Assembly (NCBI RefSeq): GCF_040436345.1
Contig: NC_133227.1
Span: forward strand, 22,380,671 to 22,444,670
DNA from: Pagrus major
Lineage: Eukaryota; Chordata; Actinopteri; Spariformes; Sparidae
DNA: 64,000 nucleotides
Reading direction: 5' to 3'
Under the pieces are notes generated by a model. It was not told the DNA's origin. It did no database searches and saw nothing but the letters and a program-made list of their open reading frames with translations. The first letter of the stretch is position 1; each line of letters begins with the position of its first letter. The position numbers and the translations under genes were made by a program. Shown piece after piece: positions 45,254 through 59,700 of this stretch.

Positions 45254-47073
45254 GAATCTTTTTATGCAAAGATAAAATAGTTTGAGTTCAGAAGTTTTTA
45301 TTTTTCCTGCTTCATGTTCAGTCATATCTCGTGTATAGATAGATATTTTATTGATCCTGAGGGAAATTTAGATTTAGAAAACTATATGTTCCCTGACCTG
45401 GCCTTTTAAGTCCCCCTCCAATCAAAAATGTGTTTTGCTTATTGTGATTTGGGGTTTGAGCTTTAGGGTGGAGAATTGTGTTTGTGTAAATTTTCTAACT
45501 AGAAGTCTGTTTTCACATTCATCTGCTGAAGGGGGAAAGAGCTGAACATGTGTATGTCATAGCTGATTTGTGATGTCACAACTTGTGTGGAAGCCAATTT
45601 TGGACCAGTATGACACACAAGTTTGATGTGGAAACTTCCTCCAGTGCACATTCACTGAGAATGGACTTTACAGTGAAGTTGTAGAGATGTTGTTCCACTA
45701 GTTAAATTTGTTAAAGTACAAAATATTAAACTCATAAAGGGATTTTCCAATGAGAAAGAATGAAACCATATCAGACACAAATCATTCAAGAAGTAATTTT
45801 TGTGTCTTAAAAATGTCTGGAGGGGATATATAAGTCTAAATTCAATTTAGTTTTCTCATGACCATTAAAATGTCGTGTATACAGCGCTGTAACATGCACT
45901 TTACAGGATGATTACTAGGTGGAATAGACAACATCATGACTCCTTAAAGAAAGAACAAAACATTTGATTTCAGCACTCCTGTATCTGAAAATATAAGTTT
46001 AAGGCATAACAAGTAATTTCTGCATCTGATGGGTTCTACCTCTCACTCACTGGAGTCACTCTGCTAATATCTTCAGTAACTTTACTCTTTGAGTTGTGCA
46101 GTCAAGCAAAATCATATCAAATTGTGACAAACAAAGTCTAGCATCAATTAAACAACAGTTAATGATCCTATGTGTTTAATTAAGAGGGATCTTTTGGCAG
46201 AAATAGAATAATAAAAATCAAAAGGATGTCTTCATTATTGTATAATCGCCTGAGACTATGATTGGTGTGTTGGGGTTTTCAGGTGGCTGCAATCAGCAAC
46301 CTCACCACTAGATGCCACTAAATCTTACTGATCTTTTTAACACAGTAGTTCCCAAATGGTGTGCCAAAAGGCAAGTCCAGGTGTGCTGTGGGATTTTGTT
46401 ACAACCATAGATTATTATTGCAATATACAAGCATACAACAGGTAATGAAGAAGTGTTTTGATTTTCTATATCAGTCCTTTGTACATAGACGTATATTTTA
46501 TACACTAAAAAAAATCTTTAAAAACCAAACATAAGCGTGTACAGACTGATTAGATCACATGTTATAGAGGCTATTTTGCACTACAGATATGAATACAAGG
46601 TACAAGGTAGATTTATTTATCATTTTTTAAACAGCATTTAAAAAATTAAATTAATACAGGTGTACCTTAGGATTTTGGCTTTCCCTTGTTGGTGGGGGAA
46701 AGTTTTAAAACAACTTTAACGCTTTGAATGTCTCAGTGGTTCTCAACCTGGGGAGCGGGCCCTCAGGGTGGATCTACTGTAGGGGGGAGGCATTGATGAA
46801 CAGGGGAAAAATAAAAACAGGAGTAAAACCAAGTTGAATTAATATAATTCATGAAAGGCAAATAAATAATTCACTGATGCTCTTCATTCTGACCTGTGTT
46901 TCACTAAAATAAAACTTGGATCTGTGGATCTAATAAATAGTTTCTTCCCTGATCATTGTTCAAGATAAATTAAAAGGTAACACTTTATAAAAAACATTAC
47001 TGAATAGTAAATTCACTGTAGTTAATTGCTATGTTTTTGTTGTTAACAAACTAAATGCTTCATAAACCATTCA

Positions 47074-47361
47074 TTAAAGGTGCACTATGTAGCTTTGGGG
47101 AAGAACTTATAATAAGAAGAGAAAGATCTTAATTGACTGAATTATTTTATCCCTAAACAAACGAAATAAACAAACTTTTGTTTCATAACTGAATAAACAA
47201 ACTGACCTGAAAGGACAACCAAATTTAATACTGCTGTACTTTGTTTATATGTGGCGGACCCTGCCACCTTTCTAGCCTCAAACAGTGATCTGGGGACCTT
47301 ATCTTCCTCTGAGAACAGCTTGTTTATTCAGTTATGGAAAAAAATAAATATTTCTAAGTTT

Positions 47362-47407
<46 letters not shown>

Positions 47408-47455
47408 AATTCTGATTTTGAATTTCCTCTCCAACACTACATAGTGTCCCTTTAA
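47074..47455 (+). mobile_element. 'ctatgtag' MITE family, copy 2
   Basis: Ends 'ttaaaggtgcactatgtag' and 'ctacatagtgtccctttaa' are near-perfect inverted repeats. The interior holds 'gtggcggaccctgccacc' and 'gagaacagcttgtttattca', shared with the other two copies. An (ATT)n expansion sits near its right end. No ORF. Confidence 0.9.
47362..47406. repeat. (ATT)n microsatellite
   Basis: About 14 tandem TAT/ATT units inside the MITE copy at 47074-47455; absent from the copy at 59721-60047, so it expanded after insertion or in a sublineage. Confidence 0.9.
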
Positions 47456-47640
47456 ACAATTGCAAAGGTTTATAAATATCAGTAGCAACTTCATAATGGC
47501 CATCCAAATAATGTTTATAGATGAACTACACAATATGTATCAACCACTAGCCTAACATTAGCTTTTTACTTTCCCCGTCAGTTTTGTTCATTTGTGTTGT
47601 TCAATAAAGTTTTTTGTGTCTGACGAAAAAAAAACCCAAA

Positions 47641-47662
47641 GCGGAAGTGTTGACCCGGAAGC
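47641..47662 (+). promoter_or_regulatory. Paired ETS-like sites in the mybbp1a promoter
   Basis: 'gcggaagtg' and 'acccggaagc' are two forward GGAA ETS/GABP-type words 12 bases apart, roughly 75-95 bases before the start codon, with no TATA box. This is typical of housekeeping and ribosome-biogenesis promoters. Confidence 0.5.
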
Positions 47663-47703
47663 AGTAGCTGCGCAACGAGGCACGTTTTTCCTCCCGCAGC
47701 AGC

Positions 47704-47730
47704 ATGGACAGCGGTTGTGTGGCTGTGTGA
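47704..47730 (+). other. Short upstream ORF before mybbp1a
   Basis: ATG at 47704 (context agcATGg, with A at -3 and G at +4) reads eight codons to TGA at 47728-47730, four bases before the main ATG at 47735. A start-stop spaced this closely could allow leaky scanning but leaves little room for reinitiation. Confidence 0.6.
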
Positions 47731-47734
47731 TGAG

Positions 47735-50700
47735 ATGTCTGTAGAGATGGTGGAGGTATCAGTGAAAGCAGCCGTGCCGGTCCGGCCCGCCGGGGTCCTG
47801 CAACAGAACCGCGTCTTCCTCGACTTCTTCTGGGACTTGGCTAAACCGGATCAGGAGGTCCGGTTGAAGGCGATAGAAGACCTCATTAAGTACCTGAAAA
47901 CCAACAACAAGGTGAGGCAGGCTCAGATCAGTGTCTGTCACTGAGAGTATGTAAACCCAGCATGGTTGTCTTATGGAGTCAGGATAGTAACAGTAGTAGG
48001 AGCAGCTGTGGTAGTTGTAGTCGTTTGTTAGCTTAAATACAAGCAGCAAAACTACACTAGACACTTACTGCTGTAGCTCATTGAGTCACGTTTTAGTTTC
48101 ATGTATAACAATCAATCATACCAGCTCATTGAGATGATGAAATGATTTAGAAAGTAACATTTGTGAACTAAGAAGTGTTTACCTCTGGAATATAATCTTA
48201 AAGTAGCATTAAAGGGAAATTAATGACACATGAAAGCATCAAACATGCATTTCAGATGAATTAGATGTAAAGAATTTGAAATAACATCATCAAATATTAC
48301 AATTAAATTGAATGTAAGCTAATGTGTTTTACTGTACGCAGCAGTGTCTGTGCATCAATTCGTGGTCTTTCTCTCTGTGAACTGCAGGCAGATGAGTTGG
48401 AATACACCTTTAAAAGGCTGGTGGATGGACTGGCTCACATCCGAGAGGCTGCCAGGCCCGGATTCAGCCTGGCTCTGGGACAGGTGAGTGGAGACGACTA
48501 CCAACACCAGTTTAACCCAATCTAAGCATCATTACATTTCTTGCTGACTTGTATTTATACAGTGGGGTCTAAAAGTCTGACACCACATTGAAAATGTCTG
48601 ATATTTGTCACGTAACCCTGGAAATAATCAGAGTAAATGAATGTCTGAGAAGTCAAATTGTTACTCATGTACGTGTTTTGTGCTGGTGATTGGCAGGCAG
48701 GAAAAAGACTAGGTTACACCCACATGTATGTAACATCATCTTTTGTTATCGTATCGTTAACGGTATCAACATTTTTGTAACAATACCCAGCCCTGCTCTT
48801 CCTTTCAGGCTAACAACTTTAAGAACATGTCACAGATATTGTCATGTGATTTATCACACACCCCGAATGACGATCGACACTTAAATAATAAGGATTTAAT
48901 CAGTGAAACTTATACGCTTAGATGAGGTCTGGATTCTGAGTGGAGTGTTGGCTTTAGCATGACTTGAGTTTTTGTTTTTCAGGTCTTAAGTGCCTTCGAA
49001 GACGTCTCTTTGCAGAGTGTACTCAACAGAATCAAAGAAAAGCACAATCTGCAGACGGTGAAAAAGGTGAGTGTGTGTGATGTTTTTCTCTCTCAGCTCT
49101 GAAAGCTTTACGAATGAGCTGTGCGAATGTCGAGGTTTTCTCTTGTTTTTTCAGAAACTGGTCAGAAGTGCTTTGTTTGGAAACTTGTTTGGCGTCCTCG
49201 CCCTTCATCAGTCTGGCCGCATCTCTACAGTGAGTATAAAAATACATCTCTGGGCTGTCTGCTGTTAAATTGCTTTGTGGGTAATGTTATGTGTGCTCTT
49301 GGCTTTGAGAAGGAAGAAGAATGTGTGGAATAAAAAAGGCAATATCTCTGTTTCTGCTTCATCTTGTTTAATTAAACTTTCCATTGGGAGTCTGACGGTG
49401 ATATAGAAGTGGGGTGACAAAATGACATTTCTCATTCTTTGTAAAAATGTATTTTTAAGTTATGCTCAAGCTAATATGAGCCTTCAGCAGTGTGAGTTCA
49501 GGGAAATCCTCAAAAATATAATAATAGCATCATTAACGTGTTAATGTTAGACTATAAGACGTTTATGAGCGCTTAAAAGAAACTTGTTATCAGTTTATTG
49601 ACTGCTTAAGAATATTAATAAAGGATCAAGCCTAGTTAACTGTTAAAAAGTGAATTATTGACTCCTAATAACTGCATAATAAAGTATGTATCTTAATAAA
49701 GCAACAAAGATCATAGTAAAGGTTTAATAATAATGACACAATGGGTAAGTTAGTTAAACTTATTAAGTTAGTTTCTTACAAGTGCTTATAAATGACTTAT
49801 AATCAGTTAATAAACATGATGCTATTATTCACTTCATTATTCGTATTCATGCTAATAAGCATTTTAGAAGGACTTATTACCGATTAATTCATGTTTATTA
49901 CAAGGACCGTAATATAAAGTGTAATAGAAGGTCGCTGTGAGTGTGAGAGGAGTCTTGTGTCTTGTGATCTCTGAGCACTGTCTTGTCTGTTTCTCCAGGA
50001 GCCGCAGGTGGTGTTGGGATGTGTGCAGCTCCTCCAGAGCCTCAGCCAGCACAGACAACACCTGAAGGACCTGCCCACCAAGACCATGACAGACATCCTC
50101 AATGAGGTGACACCTGCTGCACAGATACACCTTTAATCTTACAGGGGCCATATATCTGTCATAATAATACATACACATACAGTTTTAATTTAAACTGTTC
50201 CCTATATCCTGAATTTCACTTTTTATCTCTGCAAAAATTAAAAACACATCCAGCCATTTCTTTCTCAAACTAATGCATGTGTATGTCTTGTCCGTCAGAT
50301 CTCAGAGGAGGTGTTTGAGGAGGTCCTTCTCAGTGCCCTGCAAACTGACCTGGCATCAGCCTTCAACACTCCCGAGCAGCTGCAGCTGCTGCTGGTGGCG
50401 CTGCAGCGCTTCCCACAAACCCTCAAACCCAAGAAACTCAAGAAGCTGCTGGGCTCCTCGACCATCATCAACGCAGACAACATCCCCAAGTAAGAACACT
50501 GGGATTGGCTTGTTTGTGGGCTGGGAGTATGCTTGGATTCAAAAATTTCAATATTTTAAAAGAAAAAAATCTTTGGTCACATATGTTTGTCTCCTGGCGT
50601 TGAAATGGGCAAGAATGAAATAGCCATGATCAAAACATATAATCAAAGTTGATTAAATCAGCTGGTAAACTGAAGATAGTGATGATATAAATTGCATTTA

Positions 50701-53700
50701 TAGTAACAATCTCGATGTGATGTGGTGAATTTTGGTCTAGATACCTTGAAAGTGCTTGAAAAGTGCTTGAATTTTGCTCTTAAAAAGCTGCACCAGCACA
50801 GGCTTTCTCCCACACACATTCTTTTACTTTAGCTTTTTGAATATACCCTTAACTTTTAATATTAGCTTCTATTCATCTACATGATCTCAGCTCTTCCTAC
50901 ACTTATGCAAACTATATGTGCCAGTTTTCTTGCTACATCTCTTAATTAACAGCTCCAGTGTTGAAAATCTAAGCGACATGTGCTGTTGTGTGGCAGGTTG
51001 ACAGAGGTATTGAAGATGGCCGCCCAGTCAGTGAAGAAGGAGTGTGTCCTTCCAGCGGTGGTCCTGGACCTCCTGAAGCTTTCTCTCAAGGAGGACAGCT
51101 TCCAGCTTTTCTGGAATAACGCCATCATCAACGGCATGTTGAAGGAGCAGCCGGGGCCAGCACAGTGAGTACTCAGGCCTTCATAGAGGGAACAGGGGGG
51201 CTGAGAAACACTGATTGTAACACCCAGAGCTCAGAGTTCAAATGGTTGTTATAGTCCTTGTTGCAATCATTATTTGGAGTTATGTACGACGGCAGAACTC
51301 AGGTTTTTATTTTGATTCTTTCACTCGTAATGGCAACGGCTGCTGTCTTTTTCCTTTGATTCAGCACACTATTTTATATCTCATCCAGTCTTGTTTCCAG
51401 TTGACTACATTGTGCTAACATGTTCCCCTCACTGTCTCAGTTACCTGAGCTTCCGTCTGCTGGGAAGCGCCCTGCCTCTCCTGTCTGTAGCCCAGCTGAA
51501 GACGGTGTTGTCTGGAGATGTGATGATGCACTACGGGGAGCACGTGGTGTCTGCTCAGGTCAGTGTCTAGTCGTCTGTAAACATCAGGTTACACTCTTCA
51601 ACAGGGATGATCTAAGGCAGCTTTAGCATAGGTAAACATGCAACCAGTTGTGTTTGTTTGTTTACAAAATGGACCAGTGGAGAAGCCATGACGTCCTGAT
51701 GAATGAGCTCAAAAACAAATGAAATGTCTTCACATATATTTTTCACGGCCTGGCAACCAAAAAGTTCCTCCTATAAATGGCTTATAATGGCTTTCTAAAA
51801 CATTTGTAATGACAGCTCATTAATAAAGGGTTACTTATTAGAAAGTGGTATCAAAAAGTTGCAGTCTTAGAATGTATCTGCAGAGAATTTGGATTGCTGA
51901 GGTCAGTGTTTTTTATTTCTAAATTAACTTTTTAAGGTAAGTGTGGTGATTGGTCAAGTCTGCCAGTTTTATGGAAACACTGTGGGTATTGAACAAAATT
52001 ACGAGCTCTCAGTAGAGCGTTAATTGTCTCTTATTGGGCCTGTATCAGTAGTATAAGTACTTGAGTTGTCTGTTTATAGGGGTATTGTCCCATCCCTGAT
52101 CTGTCTGTATTCATTTTGAATGGGTCTCATCCATCGTTTTTCTCTTCCAGAAACCGGACCGCTTCAAACTAGCCCCAGAGATGGACACCTACGTGTCGGA
52201 CTTCTTGCAGGGCTGCCAGGATCCCGACAAACAGCTGGCAGTGATGGTGGGCTTCTCCTCACTGACCAACCAGGGCTACCCCGTGGTGCCGTCGGTGTGG
52301 AGGGTGGTGCAGCACCTTCAGCCCGCAGCTCTGCAGCACTACGTGGAATGGCTGAAGAAGATGTTCCTGCAGCCTGAGCTGGACAAACTGCTGGACTTCA
52401 GCACTCGCAAGCAGAAGGACAATCAGGAAGGAAAGGAACAGTGAGTGTCTATGATTTGTCTGATAATCTCAACTCTGGTCCTATCTGGTCTGCTGACCCA
52501 GAACAGGAAGATGATGGAATGGAAACTAGATGACTGTAACTGTTGATTGTCTTTTCTCAGGAAGGAGAACTCCATATTCCGCCTGAGGAAGTGGATTGTT
52601 TCTCGGCTCTCCTCCATCATTGATAACCACCAAGTGAAGAGGCAGGAGGATGTCATCATGGATATAGCCAGGTGAGATCTGCCGTAGTTGAGCAATGTCA
52701 AAGTCTTAGTGTTTGATGATTAGACGGCCATCAGCTGGTGTTGTTTGTTTCTCTTCCAGGTTTGTCTTCTTCCACGCTTTCTTCAGTGCCAAGAAGGCTT
52801 CAGCCGACATCCCAGAGACGATGGAGAAGCTTTCTGTCCCACTGGATGATAGAACAAGAGGAGTGCTCGTCAATTCTTTCTTTGGGTGAGAGATTAAATC
52901 TTTTCTATTCTGGCTCCAGCTGGCTCCTAAATATCAGCCGATGATTACTGTTATTTCTCTTAGCCTTGGTTAAAAACAAGTGTAAAGATGACATTAGAAG
53001 ACAGAGGCAAGTCTGGAACCCTGTTTTGTCCAAAAGGCTGTTTAGTTGTCTTGTTGCATCACTATTTGTCTTTCTGTCCTCTCTCCAGACTCCTCCTGTC
53101 CATGCACCACCTGCCGCAGACTGAAGACTCGTCCGAAGACGCCGCCGCCAACCAAAAGCGGCCGCTGGGTGTAACGGCCGATGGCACCATGTGGATCTAC
53201 CACCTGGTCCAGTACGCTCAAGTCCTGCTTAGCCAGCCAAAACACGCCCAGAGCAGCAAGCCCTTCAGCCCTGAGCAGAAACAGGCCTGGGACAGGTAGG
53301 ACGACAGACTCTCCTCCAGCCACTCTCACAGAGATAGCAATATAGGTTTAAGAAATAATTCAGTTTATTACAACTTACACCCTTGTATCTGTTTAAGAAG
53401 TGCCACTAAATGAGGTAGTAACATTTTTGATAACTCCTTTACACACGTATTCCTACAGTATGCTGGAGTCGGTGTCAAACCTGAAGAAAAAGGCAAAGAA
53501 AGGCCCTACTGCAGAAAACACCGCCTTCCAGCAGCTCTTCCTGTTGGTCGGCATGCACTTCTTCAAGGTACAGCATACCTGAAGAGCCGTGATATACAGT
53601 AGTAGCACTGTTTCTATGTTAAAATTGCTGCCTTGATGTTGCTGTAAACTGTAGTTTAATCTCAAATTACAAAAACACCATCTGCTGACCCAATGAAACA

Positions 53701-56700
53701 TTGCCATGGACTTAAGATGAATAATCAACAACTGTATTTTCTCCTGAAGGCCCCTGAAGAGCTGCTGGACATCATGAAGGACCTGCAGAGCTGTGTGGAC
53801 AAAGCTCAGGAGAAGAAGGCCAAGAAGAAAAAGAAGAAAACAGGTGAGGCCTCTCACACGATGGTGACGATTCTGTCTCCATCATCCTTTTATGGCTTAA
53901 TATTCCATAAGGACTTGATAAACCTTGAATCTAGGAGCTCAAATTTTGATTTTAGCTATTAATTTACGCACATTTTCATAGAATTAGAAATAGAGATAGT
54001 TAAAGTTGAACTAATCAGTATTTTTAGATTATCATTAGAGCAGTTTCCCTCAGATCTAGAGAGTTTTTTTAGCATCTTTCAGCTCATTGATTTGATTTTA
54101 TATCTCCCAAATGTACTGTTTCGGTTCACTCTCATCGCCCTTATCAGCTTGTTTCCAGACACAGCTGTCCGTAAAAGTTTATACGGTGATATTATGCCAA
54201 AAACATTAAATGCTGCCTTAAAGTGTGTGAATGTGTTTGTCTTTTGCTTGAAGCAGTCACAGAGCAGGGGGAGGAGCCTGAGTGGGTGGAGGTGATGGTG
54301 GACATCTTGTTGTCCCTGCTGTCCCAGCCGAGCCGACATATCCGACAGGTCTGCAAAACGGTCTTCTCCTCCGTCTGCCCCAACGTTACTGCAGCAGCCC
54401 TCACCGCCATCTTAGATGTAAGTAACACTTACAAGGTCATTCATTGTCCGACAGTAAAGCAAAGTCAATTTCAGCACTGTGAAGTGGATTAAGATAAACC
54501 TGTGATCTTAAAACATAATTTTAGTCAGAAATTGGCCCAAGTACAAATCCAATTACTTCACATTTCTCCCCTACACAACCAGATCACATTAGAAAATGGA
54601 AGGATGGATGCATCTCTTGCACTAACAACTTCTAATTGTATTCAAAGTCACTTGGGACATGTATGGTGCAGTGGAAGCTTTGTAAGTGATTGTAATGATG
54701 GTGTTTCGGGCTCTGTGTAGGTCCTGGACCCAGAGAAGGATGAGGAGGACAGTGCTGTGGTCGTCACTGACGACAACAAAACCCAGAAGAAACCAAATGA
54801 GGAAGATGACGAAGACGATGAGGAGATGGAGGTCAGTTCTTCTTTTACATATTTATTTTGTCATCTTAACAACAACATCCTCTTATACATTGTGTGACAT
54901 TCTACCCAGACCCCATTTGTTCAGCCTTTTATTTACTGATTCCACAATAAGTCTTTACTGTTAAAGTCGAGCTTTTGTTGTTTCAGAAGAAACTTTTGAT
55001 TCTGAAATCCTCAAACGTGTGTTTTTTCTCTGCCAGGAGGAAAAGTCTGATGGATCAGACGATGAGGATGAGGACGACGACGATGAGGACGATGAGGACG
55101 AAGATGATGAAGATGGCGACGATGATGACGCAATGGAGGAGGAAGAGGAGGCAATGGAAGAGGGAGAGGTGGACCAAAGTTTCCGTTTGGAGCTGATGAA
55201 GGTCTTGCAGCAGCAGAACGCTCTGGTGTGTTTCCCGGTTTTCAGCAGTTTGCGTGTACAATAATAAGCATCACTGCTTGTGAGAGCATAAACTCATTAG
55301 GAAACCATTTGCTAAGGTAATAAATCAAGTGAGAAGAAGGGTAATTTTCTCATAAGCTTTCGTACCTTAAGAATTCTATTTGAAACCAATTGAGAATCAG
55401 AATCAGAATCAGAATCAGCTTTATTGGCCAAGTATGTGAAACACAAACAAGGAATTTGACTTGGTTTTTCTTCGCACACAATGTACATAGACATAGACAT
55501 GAACATAAACAAACATAACAACATTCAACTAGAAGGAACAAGAACAACAAAGAACAGTGAGTTAAAAAGTGTTCAGAAGTCCGGACTATTATAAATATAT
55601 AAATATATATTTAAGTATATTTATATTATATTATTTACAGTGTGGATATGTGTTGTTCAGTTATGTACAGGTAGAAATATATAAATATATATATACATAT
55701 AAAGTCGCCCCCTGTTGGCCATTAGAAAGAATGCAGCGTTGTAGCACTTCACTTTTATTTATTTATATTATAACACTGTTAGAATCATCATTAATTAATC
55801 ATGAGGTAACAGAAGCATGTATGTCAGACCCCAGTTCACCAGCCGTGATCAGGCCACAGCAGAAACGCAGTGTCACATTGTGGTTAAGTCCTCTGTTGTG
55901 CTGTCCATTATTCAGGCCACAGAGGAGGACGGCAGCGATGATGAAGACATGGATGATGAAGCCATGATGGAGCTGGATAAGAGCCTGGCAGCGCTGTTCT
56001 CAGAGCAGAAGAAAAAGACTCAGGCCAAGAAGGATGAAAAGACAAAAATACAGAAAGAGAAGATGCTGGTCCGAGACTTTAAGATCAAGGTACCTTATCC
56101 TCAGTCTGTTCTCTGAACCCGTAAACACTGTGGAAAATATGCTAGTTTGCTTAGTTCAGAGTATAAACACATGGAAAAGCCCAGCTCCATCAAAAGTTGA
56201 AAACATACACCTTCTACTGCCCACAAAGATGTCTCACTCCCTTGTTGTTGTAGGTGTTGGACCTGGTCGAGGTGTTCGTGGCCCGGCAGGCTGGCAGTCC
56301 TCTTGTGCTGGGTTTGGTGGAGCCTCTGCTCACCATCATCGACAGAGGAATGAGCTCCGACAGCGACCAGCAGGAGCAGGACTTCCTCCGCCGAGCTGCC
56401 GACATCTTCAGGTAATGCATTTTAACAGATGTACTTTGTTTGAAACACTCATTCCAGATTGGGTCCAGCACTGTGATGTCCCCTGCAACAGACCCTTTCT
56501 GTAACTCTCCTCAACCAACAATCTGACATTTGCACCCATCATACAAATCTTCCAACAGGGTCTGGTGCTGTCGGACTCAACTACAGCCTACACTTATAAA
56601 TGGTGTTGGCATCTATTGATTAAAACTTGGAATTAATGTTTACGTTGCCTGTTTGTGTGATTTCTCCAGGAACCAGCTGTGCAGGTCTAAGGTTTACTGC

Positions 56701-59700
56701 AGGACTGTTGGTGACAGACAGGGGGAGCTCCATGACCTGCTGGACAAACTGATGACTAAAACCCAGAAACTATCAGACTCCTCAGTCGCCCTCTACTACT
56801 TCAGGTACAACTCACTTTCATAGGATTTATATCAACAGAGGAAACAGAGGGTAATATTCATAACATGACTGATAATTGAACTGTCCTTGCAGTGCTTCTC
56901 TGTACGTGGTGAAAGTGCTGCGAGGAGCTCCACCTGCTGAGACCAAGGACGACAAAGCGGAAGCAAATGATGTACGTTTACACACACTGATTCATTTGTC
57001 ACCTGTTAAGATCATTGGTAGTTAGTCAGGAGAGAGTAAAACACCAGAAAGTCAATGTGTTAATGTCCTAATGAGGCGATGTGTGAGGTGACGCTGCCAC
57101 AGATGGTAGAAATGACATTTAAAATAACATTTACTGAAAACGGATCATGTACAGCACTTTGGTCAACTTTGGTTGTGTTAAAGTGCTTAACAAATAAAGT
57201 TGGATTGGATTGGATTGGATACACAGGTCAGACCAAACTTTTCTGTTTTCATTTACATTGTCCTGCTCTGCACCAGATAAATTCCAGGTCTGTCCCTGTC
57301 TTTTACTGGGTCAGGAAGTGGGTCAGACCTGAAAACTTGGCCCCCTTTCAGCCAGAGTGTCTTTCGCACAAAAATGTATTGCTTTTTGATAGTTGATGTT
57401 TCATTTAAGTTGTTTTCTGAGCAAAATTGCCAAACATTTGTGGTTCTAGTTCCTTTAATGTGAATGTTTGCTGTTTTGTTAGTCTTCTATGCTTTTCTTA
57501 CATTCACTCTGTGACTGCTCCCTGATCTGTTGTTTGATCTTTCACCGTGTGCACGTGCAGTTGAGTTTCATGGGCAACTTGGATGTGGATCGAGTCTCCG
57601 CTGTCTTCAGAGAGGCTCTGAGCACCTTCATGAGCAAGAGGAAGAGCCCTCTGACCACACAGATGTTCACAGACTTGTTCAACAGATTCCCGGTGAGTAC
57701 AACGACACATCTCCGAGGTACAGAAGTTAGTTCAGGTCATCATGCAGACAGAAGCTATGTCTCTACTGGCAGTATCTCATTGAGCTTGTGTGTTATTTCT
57801 AGGTTTTGTGTGTGAACCTGTTGGAAGCAGCGATACAGCACATCACATCTGCGGTCCGAGTGCACCAACAGGTAAAGATCTATCACCCTTTTCTACAGCA
57901 GGAACCTTTAAATCTAGACTGTCTCCTAATACACTTAGCCTATTAAATGTAAAACTCTCTTTCCTTGACATAGCTCTCAGTCTCAAAGGTTGGGGACCCC
58001 TGCAGTACGGTATTGTTTATAGGACAAAACATAACCTTACTGGTCATTTTTGGGCAACTGTATAAAAGGCATACTACTGACTGAGTCCCTCTTCTGTCAG
58101 TATTATGCACCAAACTACCAGAATCACAACTAAGCCCCTCATCTTGCATTAAGTCAAACAGCTGTGTAGAATCAGCTTTGCCTTGTAAGTGGGGAGATTT
58201 ATCCACCATTAGTCACAAAGGAGGCTTTTGGTATATGGTGAAAATATATGACATTACATGGCCAAAACATTAATATATTTGATATAGTCCTAACACGCTC
58301 CACCGAATCAAATCTCGGTAAAACATTTCTAACCGTCCACCCAAACTGCACAACCACAGAAGCTGAGTCATAACAACCTGTCAGTTATCAGTAATTATTT
58401 GAATACTTTTGACAAACACAACAGAGAACATCCTCCCTCCATCGCAGCTGCCAGATAATCATTTAATCCCAGCCTTTTCTGCTATTATGTACATCAGACT
58501 TCCTGTTGATGGACCTTGTTTTGTGTGTTCAGGGCCAAGCGTGTGTGCTGGTGTTGCGGGCGATGCAGAGCAGGGATGTTCAGCAGCTGCTGAGCGGCGC
58601 TCCGTGGACGGAGCTCTGTGTGAAGGTTACGGGTCAGCTGGCAGCGGTAGGTCGACACGGATCTGCATCTCAGTCACATCACAGATTAACACTGAACACT
58701 ATTGTGTGTAAATATTACTGAATATATTGGAGCTGCATTGACACACAGGAAGTCAAGAAATTGAATAAGTGGTTTAGGTAATTTTACAGCAAAACAACAT
58801 CTTGAATACTTTCCTTTCCTTTCCCTATACCCAAACTCAGGGTATCTGCACATATTAATACCACTGCTCTCTCTTTCCTGATTAAAGTTCAGTAAACCTC
58901 TGAACAGATTAAAAATAATTTTCTCTGTGTAAGGTAGCATGAGGCTATAACTACATGTCAGTTCTTCACTATAATTGGAGACGTTCATGCACAAATATCC
59001 TTTAGGCTTGTGCAGATTTTAATTATTTTGTTCTCGGAGGTTTGTGAAATTGCATTCTGCCATGATAAACGATAATTAGAGGCATTGCTGCACTCACTGT
59101 CCTCTGTGTCTTCAGAACAGCTGAGGGTAAAGACATGCATACCAGTAATTACATGCTCCTGTAATTCTTCACCAAACCACCTCACCTCTGTGTTGCCCCG
59201 TCTTTTTCCTCCTACAGAGAAATGGACCTACCAAACAACACTTTTGCAGTTGCCAGAAAATTGTCGTTAACGAGAAGTAATGACAGTGCTGCTCTCCTTT
59301 TAGAGATTTTTAAAACATATTTAAAAAAACAGTTTCATCCAGGCAATGTTTCAGAATGTCTGCGGTAGAAAATGACTTTATATTGCTGAATCACTGTTAA
59401 ATCATCTGTTGCATAACTCAAAAGGGGCACTGCAACCTTTGACGTGAGAGGAGGTGCAGACTGTCCCGTCATTAAAATCAAAACGACCTTTAAAGACCTT
59501 GGAGTGTCAGAATTTCGTGAGATATGCTCAGTTGAAATCGGCTTTGACTAGATTTGTGTTTTTAAAAGAGGACAAGAAAGCTAACCAGCGCCACAAACAT
59601 CCATCTTTATGACCTTGTTCTCATGGCAGTCTGGGTATGGCTAAGCTACTGGAGAAGGGGATTAGTGAACTGACTCTGTGCAGCTTCTAATGTGTGGATA

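Larger units (their letters stand above)
45275..47640. other. tbl2-mybbp1a intergenic region, repeat-rich
   Basis: Contains a LINE-tail-like 'ttttattgatcctgaggg' at about 45340-45370, a MITE fragment at about 46284-46335 ('gcaacctcaccactagatgc', same family as 5590-6045), the full MITE at 47074-47455 and an (ATT)n array inside it. No gene found. Confidence 0.6.
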
